From NCBI RefSeq assembly GCF_039555335.1, contig NC_092640.1, positions 38,275,795-38,339,794 of the forward strand: 64,000 bases of DNA, given 5' to 3'. How positions within the stretch are numbered: the first letter of the stretch is position 1; each line of letters begins with the position of its first letter. The DNA is from Amphiura filiformis. Lineage: Eukaryota; Echinodermata; Ophiuroidea; Amphilepidida; Amphiuridae. The position numbers were made by a program, and so were the translations under genes. Below the pieces are notes generated by a model, which saw only the letters and a list, made by a program, of their open reading frames with translations, had not been told where the DNA came from and did not search any database. Shown here in pieces: positions 43,905 to 64,000 of this stretch.

Positions 43905-44153
43905 TTTATTCAAAACGTTCTAATAACATTTAAATATCGGGTTACATGAATGTCATCAAAAAGTTCTTATTTGAAAGCGTTAATATATATTGTAAAATAT
44001 TTTGTCAGCACTTAAATAACGTTCTGTTTAAATGTTTTGCAACAAGGTTTGCAAAATGTATTTTGAATGTTATTAAAACGTTTTTAAACCTTTTATATTT
44101 ATATAACTCCGACATTTAAACGTTTTCTGTAAAAGGTTTTGTGTTTGCTGGGT
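43905..44153. mobile_element. Copy of the AACGTTTT / TTTGCTGGG MITE family
   Basis: It contains ctaataacatttaaatatcgggttac, a cacttaaataacgttctg core, cgacatttaaacgttttctg, and a right end gtgtttgctgggt. It parallels 61947-62179 in block order. The left terminal repeat appears lost. Confidence 0.6.
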
Positions 44154-44214
44154 GGGTGGCCCGTTAAAAAATCCAAACTTTATTTTTTTACAACCTATTA
44201 TCCAGATAGTGAAC

Positions 44215-44448
44215 ATGAAGGTCAACATGCTCTTGAAGTAAGCAACATATTTGAACACGCGCGAATGGAGGAAACTCCGGAAGGGAATAATTATAACATT
44301 CTAGAACTACACAGGCAAATAAAGAAACATTTGTTCCAATGTATTGCGTTGTCTTCCGCCCGCAGCTTCTATGTTCAAGCCCATAAACAGCGCCCTCACC
44401 GACCCGTTTTCAAGACGGCAAACCCGTTGCTACCCACTTTTTTTTAAC
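44215..44448 (+). other. Exon-like open stretch, unrecognised
   Basis: A pyrimidine-rich tract ends in ttatccag at about 44206. An open frame then runs about 80 codons to a stop near 44446, with a mixed hydrophilic composition (for example HEGQHALEVSN and EETPEGNNYN). There is no ATG at its start and no clear donor site. It could be a last exon, a transposon remnant or chance. Confidence 0.2.
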
Positions 44449-44569
44449 CCTAGAATTACAATCCTCGAAAAGTCTTGAAACATTTAAGCGTCTTTAAGGA
44501 AAATAAAATAAATGTAGATATTTATTTAGCACTTATGCTGTAAACAGCCTCAAAAGCTTTACATTTATT

Positions 44570-44805
44570 CCGCCGGGCGCCGTCAGTAGAATATGTCGGA
44601 ACCACGTTTGCAGCCTTAAAATGGCGCAGGGTTTATCAGTACAGCTACCCCTAACAGCTTACCACTGCACCTGGGTGGGGCGAGGCAAAGCGCCTAGCCC
44701 ACTGGGCGCAACACGGTGGTGGGACGGGGACTTGAACCCCCGAGTCGAACCCACGCACGTGGAGCAGGTTAACTGTGTCTCCAAAGTGTCTCAACATTTT
44801 TAATG
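44570..44805 (-). mobile_element. Possible tRNA-derived SINE
   Basis: A GC-rich island in AT-rich DNA. On the minus strand GGGGGTTCAAGTCCCCG is a well-formed T-arm with B box, followed by TCCCACCACC. A second GGGTTCGA lies just upstream. No convincing A box was found at the expected distance. A SINE or tRNA relic is the most likely reading. Confidence 0.35.
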
Positions 44806-45109
44806 ATGGGTGGGGGGGGGGGGAAGGGAAGGGAAAGTTTTTAATTGAAGACTCGACTTTCCTCAAATACCCAATATTTTAAATATTTAACGTTGCCATT
44901 GGATTACCACGTAATCATGAAATTTGCACAAAAATATCTAAATATGAATACGAATAAATATGAATACGAATAAATGTGTTATGTCGGTGGGTGACAGGCT
45001 TAAAAAGTCACAGGAGTGACTAAAAGGATGTGCACGTATAAGCCAAGTCACAGGGGTAAGTGATACGTCTAGTGCGTATCTAGTTGTAGTTGTAGAAGTA
45101 GTTGTAGAT

Positions 45110-46650
45110 GCATGCTCCCTCCTTCTTTCCCCCTGTCTGTCTAGTTCTTTTTCCCTTCCTTCTTTTATCTAGTAGCATAACTCTCAACCTCTGATCAATT
45201 GCGACCGAAGCCGCTGGCTAGCCTTCGGGTGAAAAGAAGAGCCGAGTGTGTAAGCCTCTTCCTGCCAGTACATAGCCTCTCCTTACTCAAGACTCCTACA
45301 TGGCCTCCCAGCGGTCACCGATGGTAACTGGTCATCTTGCGATTTCCAGGCTAGCATGTAGGGGATCTCGGAGCAGCTAAGGGCCCCAGAGGTGCAGTAC
45401 GTATGGCCCACCGGCGAGTGGACACGCCCTGGTACTCACCATCCTTAGCCACTGATTGAAACATGACAGTGTGAGTGGAGGAAACCTTCTAGATTCAACA
45501 GTCTCTGTTAAGGTTCAACAGTCATCATGTTTCCGTGGGAGAGGCGATCCACCCTTTAACTAGTGGACCTCGGCTGCTACCCACCTGCCCAATAAGCAGG
45601 AAACTGTCTCGGCTCCATTTATGGACCGGGGAAGCTGCGAATGGCCCAGCAAGCCTGCAGCTGATATACTCCCGCTCAAAGTAAACAAAGGAAATGTAAA
45701 CGGACGGATTCAAATGGAAAACGACACGGACCTGTTAAAAGACAACGAAATAGCCCAACGACTAGGACTGCAACATGGAATGTCAGTGGAATTGGACAGA
45801 AGGAACCAGAGATTGTTGAAACAATGCAGAGGTATAGCATCTCAATCATGGGAATATCTGATACAAGACTTAAAGGAAAAGGCATGAAGGAATCTCACAA
45901 CGACTATGTACTCATCTGGTCTGGAGTGGACAAGAACAAAAGAGCCGTCCATGGAGTGGGTTTCTACCTACACCCAGAATTAGCTAAGAACATTATGGAA
46001 GTTGACTACATATCCGAAAGAATAATCAGACTCAGAATACAACAAGAGAAAGAGGTTACAACATACATCCAAGTGTATGCCCCATGCAATGATTCCTACT
46101 CAGATGAAGACAAGGATACATTCTTTGAAGAGTTATCTGATGTTATAAACAGCACAAAGAATCAGGATATGCTGGTGGTAATGGGAGACATGAATGGACA
46201 TGTGGGAAGTGAACGATCACCTTGGGAAGATTACCTAGGACCCCACAGTGCTCCAAACACAAGTCGGAACTACAATGGACAACTCATCTTGGAACTTTGT
46301 GCCCAACATGATCTCTTTGTCACAAACACATTCTTCCAACATAGGAGTAGCCAAATATTCACATGGTACAAGTGGCATGACCTCACCAAAGCTTCTCAGC
46401 TTGACTTCATCCTCATTAAAAAGACAGATCGATGCAAAGTGAATGACTCCAAAGCAATGCCAAACATCCACATAGATACTGATCACAGACCAGTCATGAT
46501 GGAAACAAGTGCCAGGAGAAGACCACGGCCAAATAAAAGGCAGCAACCTGAGACAATAAACCTCAGAAAATTAACAGAAGAACCTGTGAAGGCAGCCATC
46601 GAACAACAGATGGATCAGCTATTCCAGCTTTCAGCTTTACTGGAAGCCAG
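45110..46650 (+). mobile_element. RTE-like non-LTR retrotransposon, 5' half only
   Basis: About 550 bp of GC-richer 5' leader precede an endonuclease frame. Homology stops near 46640-46700, just after the linker that normally leads into reverse transcriptase. No poly(A) or 3' tail follows. LINE copies are usually truncated at the 5' end, so a 5'-half-only copy implies a later deletion or rearrangement. The 5' limit is approximate. Confidence 0.75.
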
Positions 46651-46717
46651 TGACGTTTTGTCAATGGTCACGTTTTGTAGCACAAAAATACTAACTAATT
46701 TTGCGGGCCAATTTTGA
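45665..46717 (+). pseudogene. AP-endonuclease domain of an RTE-like LINE, truncated
   Basis: The frame is open from a stop at 45662. Endonuclease/exonuclease/phosphatase motifs appear in order: TATWNVSG, GISDTRLKGKG, VYAPCNDSY, VVMGDMNGH, FTWYKW, SQLDFILI and DTDHRPVM. They cover the full nicking domain that opens target DNA in LINE retrotransposition. The motif usually written ETR is DTR here, changing the expected catalytic glutamate to aspartate. After the linker (LRKLTEEPVKAAIEQQ) the frame passes into unrelated sequence and stops at 46717. No reverse transcriptase remains, so this copy is dead. Confidence 0.85.
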
Positions 46718-46945
46718 GGTTTTTGTATTCTGAGCATTTGTATAGTCTAACCTAGATAAAATAAGCAAACGAACAATATTGCTGCATGTTTCCAAATCCA
46801 TGAACCGACAAATACGAGTGATGTTACGTAAATGATAATTCACACGGCATGACAAAGATGTTACATGTTCAGACATTGACATCACATCATCAAAAATGAT
46901 ATCCAAGGTAACTGATGGTCTTGGATGGAGAAATCATATCACCAC
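46691..46945 (-). pseudogene. LINE reverse-transcriptase remnant (Jockey/CR1/L2-like)
   Basis: Minus-strand translation gives LDIIFDDVMSMSEHVTSL, NYHLRNITRICRFMD and LILSRLDYTNA. These match the conserved C-terminal part of Jockey/CR1/L2-type reverse transcriptase (family pattern LGVxFD...SRLDYCN). Its 5' side is out of frame and its 3' side is lost. It lies opposed to the RTE piece and is a separate insertion. Confidence 0.7.
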
Positions 46946-47103
46946 CAATAATTATGAAGATGAACTGCAAGCATTGATTTCTTAAAATCTCAACTTACTT
47001 AGTTACTTTAATGTATGAAATAAAATAATAATTGCTGATAAGAAAATAAAATTAATACGATATAAAGACAATAAGATATCGTAAGTGCATTCGGTGATTT
47101 TAA

Positions 47104-47391
47104 GGTGAATGCAACACTAACGTAAGTGTCAAATACCTCCATCTTGCTTTGTATTATTAAAGAAACAAATACATTACTAGGGTTATATTTGATAAATAGT
47201 GATTAAATTAACTATTTTCAAATGGTTTGGCCTTTATAAACACTTAAATGACTATTAAAATGAAAATATAAAAAATAAATATCGCATGTGCAGCCTTGCA
47301 AATGTGCATCACCTATGCAGCAGAATGCAACACTAACGTACGTGGCACTTACAAGTAAGGGGTACTTTATACGTTAGTGTTGCATTCCACC
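47104..47391. mobile_element. 288-bp inverted-repeat element with GAATGCAACACTAACGTA ends
   Basis: GGTGAATGCAACACTAACG at the left and its near reverse complement ending CATTCCACC at the right form arms of about 21 bp. A third, direct copy sits at 47323-47340, so the right end can also fold on itself. It lies 3' of the TTLL stop codon. Confidence 0.6.
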
Positions 47392-47731
47392 ATTTCAGAT
47401 GCAGTGATGTAACACTTACGTCGTTTTTGCTTAATTATCAACATTTTGAATTAAATATTTAGAGATGGAAGTTCTTTTTATCATAAAATGTGCATATTTT
47501 GATATTTGTTCTTTTTATGGTAAAAACATAATTCCACCAAAATGTACAATTGTAAATTTGTCTACTCGAGACATTGTCAGGTTCTAGGTTGTCCATAAGC
47601 TACACACAACTCTTAGCGTAAGACAAAGTGAAGACAATGTGACCAGTGGATTATGAATTACGCGCGGACATGTATTAGCATTTTATAGTTAAAACTGAAC
47701 AACAGAGAAACCAAAACCAAAGGCGTGTTGC

Positions 47732-60036
<12,305 letters not shown>

Positions 60037-60280
60037 CTGTAAGTTAAAAAAAATATCAATCCATGATACACTGATCTATTACTATGAGACATTTCCGAAA
60101 CGGACACTCACAATCTTAGAAAAAAAAAACCCTGACTACTTTAAATGCCTAATGGAAATGGTATCCGTTCTATACCCCGTACCACTGTTTTAGGGCACAA
60201 TGTGCTCATCTTCATCATATCGTCTCCTATTATTTATTGGTGGGGAAAGTGGGAGAGGGGGAATCTTGTATGAAAGTTGA

Positions 60281-61063
60281 GCCAGCCCAGTTATCATTAT
60301 AGTATCTAGTAACTCATATAGTATGCACACAATGGCAAGAACAAAGTCAAGCTCAGGTCTATGTCTTTACCATAACAAGGTGTCGTCAGAAGCAGGAAAA
60401 AGAACTTTTCATTATCGAGGTGTTACGGCGTGGAATGAGATGCCACAACATTTAAGGTTAATAAATTACAACTCAAACTTGTTCAAACGGGCACTTCACA
60501 ATAATTTCTGAACTTTTAATATTTTGTAAAATGTATATATGAAAAATGTAAATAATGCGCCAAATTTTTACTTTATGACTTTTAAAGATTGATGTATTTT
60601 GATGTATGCTTCTATATTTTGAATGTTTGTGTTATTAAGTATTTTACATATATTATGTTTTATGACCCAGTGAATATGTAAATAACTAGCCAAGGTCTTT
60701 ACTATGATTTTAATGGCTTTATATATTATTTGATGTATAAGTTGATGTATGTTTGGATGTTTTAAGTTATTAATTATTTTATGTATACTAGTATTACATG
60801 TATATTTTATGACACAGAAAAGTGTTAATAACTAGCCAAAGATTTTTTACTTTATGAATTTAATGACTTTTGATATTTGATGTATTTGACATATGGTTCT
60901 ATTTGGATGTTTGTATTTTTAATCATTCTAATAATGTATAATTCTACCAATTACTATATACTTTATATTTTATGACATGACACAGGGCCCCTGTAATAGC
61001 AGATTTATCTGAAGGGTAACCCTGTATATGGTTTTAATAAATAAATAATAAATAAATAAATAA
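60281..61063 (+). mobile_element. 3' end of a Jockey/CR1/L2-like LINE
   Basis: The frame, open from 60281, contains MARTKSSSGLCLYHNKV, GKRTFHYRGVTAWNEMPQHL and FKRALHNNF then a stop. This is the typical final stretch of ORF2 (pattern RxFxYRGxxxWNxLPxxLR...FK). About 550 bp of 3' UTR follow, ending acagggcccctgtaatagc...ctgaagggtaaccctgt and an AATAA-rich tail to 61063. It is 5'-truncated, as is usual for LINEs, and lies upstream of the first visible TTLL exon, probably in an intron. Confidence 0.8.
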
Positions 61064-61229
61064 GAAGAACATAGGAATTAGAGTACGCATTCAAACACTT
61101 TTTTTAGATTGTAGTTAATTATAAGAAATGAAGAAATAATCATAGGCGTGATGATAATTTGCTTCCACGGGACTAATTCAAATTAAAAAGATTTCATACA
61201 CTCCTAGATAGTAAGAACCAATCAGAGCA

Positions 61230-61500
61230 AACGTTAGTAAATTACTAGCCGTGCGTGAATATTGTATTATTGCACGGGCGCGACTCCGCGCAGTACTTTT
61301 GGACGCGGGAGGATGCATTTATATTTGCTTGTACTGAGATGTCGATGCGTCTAATGCACTCCCCCCTTCAGGGCTCGTGCATTAGACGCATCAACTATCT
61401 CAGTACGCGTGCATATTTTGTACAATTTCACTCCCAACAAGTGATATGCGTTTATTAACATATAAATAATCATTTTGCGTGTTAAATAAAACCAAATGAA
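61230..61500. repeat. Dispersed repeat, inverted copy 2, with internal palindrome
   Basis: Reverse-complement relative of 54950-55160. Inside it, gatgcgtctaatgcact and its reverse complement flank ccccccttcagggctc, forming a 50-bp hairpin around 61340-61395. Confidence 0.6.
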
Positions 61501-61804
61501 CGATTTTGTTCTGATTGATAAATTCATTAGGAAATAGTAGCCAATAACAAGAGCGGTTAGAAATTATAGTCGAGTGCACTGATGATAATTATGTAAATGC
61601 ACATTGCGTATTGTGTACATTGTCAAACATGTGAGAGTCGCCTAGGATTGATACATTTCTCTAAAAGGTGAATGGAGGGACATGGCTTTATATGGCTCGT
61701 GTTTTCAGACATTTTTGTAAAAAAATATATATATTCTTCAAAATTACGCTGATATAGTTATAGGCTAAAACTGTGCAAATCAATGTTGAATTGCACTCGC
61801 CCTG

Positions 61805-62405
61805 CCAGCAAACACAAAACGTTTTCGACATCATTCGCAAAAGGTTATAAAAAGGTCAGAAAAGGGTAAATAAAGGTTGATAAAGGGTATATTAAGGGTA
61901 TAAAACGTTTTCATAACATTAAAAAACGTTTTTTGATAATCTACTGCCCAGTAAACACAAAATGTTTTACAGAAAACGTTTAAATGTCGGGTTATATAAA
62001 GGGTTAAAAAACATCTAAATAACATTCAAAAAACATTTTTGAAAGCTTGATACAAAACATTCTAAACATAATGTTATTTTGGGGTTGAAAAAATATTTTG
62101 CGAAAAATGTTTGCCAACAATATTTGCAATAACGTTTTAAAAATGTTTTCATTTTTAAGAACATTTCTGTGTTTGCTGGATGCAAATATTTTAACATAAT
62201 GTTATTTAAGTGTTGACAAACTATTTGGCAAAAATGTTTGCAAAAATAGTTTACAATAACATTTTGAAAACATTTAAAAAATATTGTTGTCGTGTGTTTT
62301 CATGAAAACGCGACATTTTAATGTTATTAATACTTTTTTACCTAAACCAAAAGCCAAAATATAACTTATTTATAGCGTTTGTAAAACGTTTTTGTGTTTG
62401 CTGGG
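61805..62405. mobile_element. MITE of the CCAGCAAACACAAAACG family, outer copy
   Basis: The left end CCAGCAAACACAAAACGTTTT... pairs with the right end ...AAAACGTTTTTGTGTTTGCTGG. A second full copy is inserted inside it. Confidence 0.75.
61947..62179. mobile_element. Inner copy of the same MITE family
   Basis: Starts CCCAGTAAACACAAAATG and ends GTGTTTGCTGG, with an ATGTCGGGTTATATAAAG core also seen at 2960 and 43936. Nested within 61805-62405. Confidence 0.65.
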
Positions 62406-62637
62406 TAATCAGCTGATCCCACAGGATGATCTGAACGAGTCCTGACAAAAGAGCGTGACGAAACTATGTTTTTTTTCCTTCTTGGTTTCTACGCGCAATT
62501 AGTACACATACATCAAGGGTATTAGCGTTGTTGCGGCTCCCGTATGCTTATACACCGTAGATTTTGATGAATAGACTGACGGTTAAAAGTCAATCAGCTG
62601 TATAATTTGAAGTACTCAACCTGCGTGAAGCTAGCTT

Positions 62638-62910
62638 CAGACTCCGAGTATTGTACGTACAATATTGTATGCAACATATCTACGTTATTTTATCTATTGC
62701 CATTCTATTTCCAGGAATGTTTAAGTTCTAACGAATGTTTGATGACGAAAAATCGATAATATGTTACATGTAATATCTAGTAGAAATATATTATCGATTT
62801 GACGTCATCAAACAGTCGGGAGAACTTAAACATTACTGGAAATAGAATGGCAATAGATTAAACAACGTAGATATGTTGCATACAATATTGTACGTACAAT
62901 AAAAAGTCTG
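62638..62910. mobile_element. 273-bp foldback element
   Basis: The left arm (CAGACT, ATTGTACGTACAATATTG, GCAACATATCTACGTT, GCCATTCTATTTCCAG, GTTTGATGACG) is matched in reverse order and complement by the right arm down to a centre near 62775. Few mismatches suggest it is fairly young. No frame. Confidence 0.8.
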
Positions 62911-63254
62911 AATACTGCTTGACACACCACGAAGAGCGTGCTGATATAAATCAATAAATCCCACTTCAAATCCAATCCAAAGTCTATACACATAACAATG
63001 AGAGGTTTGTGCATCGATGCATATATAATAGTAGGTCTAATATTTCAAAGCCTCTTCAATGAGGGCGGTGACTTGCGATTAACAAGCTCCATGGTCATCG
63101 CGGAGCAGAAGGCCTGGGAAGATTTTGAATATAGGGAGAGGTGGGGGGCAATTGTTTTGAGCCTGTTCCGAGACGCGACATGCTGAAGGGGTGGGTGCGG
63201 GAGGCGGGTTTTGAAATGTATACATGTTAACCTAAAATCAATTACATTATAAAT

Positions 63255-63400
63255 TATACTAAAATTATGAATTTGACCTTAAAATACAATACAATACAAC
63301 AAAAAATTGAATACCTTCAAATTATGAATTTTACCTTTAAATTGTGAATTTGGTCTTAAAATTATGAACTTTACCCTTAAATTATGAATTTTACCCTAGA
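63255..63400. repeat. Minisatellite, unit about 21 bp
   Basis: The unit AAATTATGAATTTTACCTTT occurs about five times (near 63263, 63320, 63340, 63361 and 63382) with substitutions. A short AATAC run lies between the first and second copies. Confidence 0.75.
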
Positions 63401-64000
63401 TTAATGGGAAGGGGCCCAGGGTACTTGGCCCCACCAAAATTATTGCCTCCCCCCCCCCGATTCCGGGGCCACTGCGGAGTTGATTTGATTATATATGTAG
63501 GTTCTTGTCCTGGCCTTGGAAAGCAAAATAAATTCTATACCTCTCTCCTCAAATATTTCCGGCAAAGGGTGGCTTTATCCTTATCTCACCCTCTCTCAGG
63601 CTCCTCTCAAGGAGAGGGGAGGTAGCAGCAGCGCCATAAATTTCTCTTTCGGGGATAGGGGCAAAGTGAATTTAAACAATGGCAGGCGAGTATTTTTTCA
63701 GGGGCATGGGGAGGGGGCTAAATCAACAAATTTTCTCCCATGTCACCCCCACCCCGCAGCGCCACCTGTATGTGTTTGTTTAAATGAGGTATTTTTAATC
63801 TCAATTTCTATTGTACTAAATAAAACCCGAAGGGGTGATATAGGGCTGATTATACTGGCCTTTGAAGTGGTCCGGCGCCCTCTCTATTTCTCTCATCATA
63901 ATGCTCTCTCTCCCTTTCTTCTCTCTCCCACATACCACCCCAATCAACCCACCCCGTCTCTCTCATTCCCTCTCACCTCAACTCTCTCCTCTCCTGGGAG
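63401..64000. other. Low-complexity, C/T- and G-rich sequence
   Basis: Runs of C, G and CT dinucleotides, ending in a CTCTCTC-rich tract from about 63880. No supported gene. The frame at 63404 is driven by G and C runs. Confidence 0.6.

Noticed and set aside
62998..63186. 62-codon ATG frame with a charged C-terminal half
   Set aside because: The minus strand is equally open, there are no splice signals and no family was recognised.

Overview
The window is metazoan nuclear DNA. It is AT-rich and microsatellite-rich, holds spliced exons with GT/AG borders, and carries LINE remnants and many short inverted-repeat (MITE-like) elements. The repeat mix suggests a marine invertebrate, but nothing in the sequence fixes the species and I do not name one.

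Layout. Bases 1-1990 are a degraded tandem repeat of about 330 bp, interrupted by a clean 433-bp MITE with a TA target duplication. After two more MITE-like pieces comes the dominant feature: a 37.6-kb head-to-tail array at 3349-40915 with a unit of about 2.45 kb (15 full units plus a final partial one). Each unit is module A (about 870 bp, roughly 65-bp terminal inverted repeats, a long ATC microsatellite) followed by module B (about 1.58 kb). B is itself bounded by long inverted arms and holds four tRNA-like sequences, a GAAA microsatellite and two hairpins. The array starts and ends exactly at the outer termini of module A, giving A(BA)15, and is flanked on both sides by CTAA, as expected of a transposon with a 4-bp target duplication. 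This is the best candidate here for an undescribed system.

From 40.9 to 47.4 kb lies a patchwork. It holds a degenerate repeat carrying seven AGGTCA-type DR1 motifs, hairpins, a MITE containing half a tRNA-like sequence, a possible tRNA-derived SINE, the 5' half of an RTE-like LINE with an AP-endonuclease reading frame, and an antisense LINE reverse-transcriptase remnant.

From 47.7 to 60.0 kb the minus strand holds the 3' ten exons of a tubulin-tyrosine-ligase-like (TTLL) gene. I rebuilt it from splice sites; all nine junction phases agree and the exons give about 384 codons. The only break is one extra A in an A7 run of the second visible exon. The 5' exons were not found and probably lie beyond 64,000. 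Its introns hold several palindromic elements, including a 618-bp foldback and a 2.6-kb element with TTAA ends.

The last 4 kb contain the 3' end of a second LINE, nested MITEs, a 273-bp foldback element, a 21-bp minisatellite and CT-rich low-complexity sequence. The gene and the repeats show no functional link. Most open frames in the window are microsatellite or TTG-initiated shadows and are not annotated.
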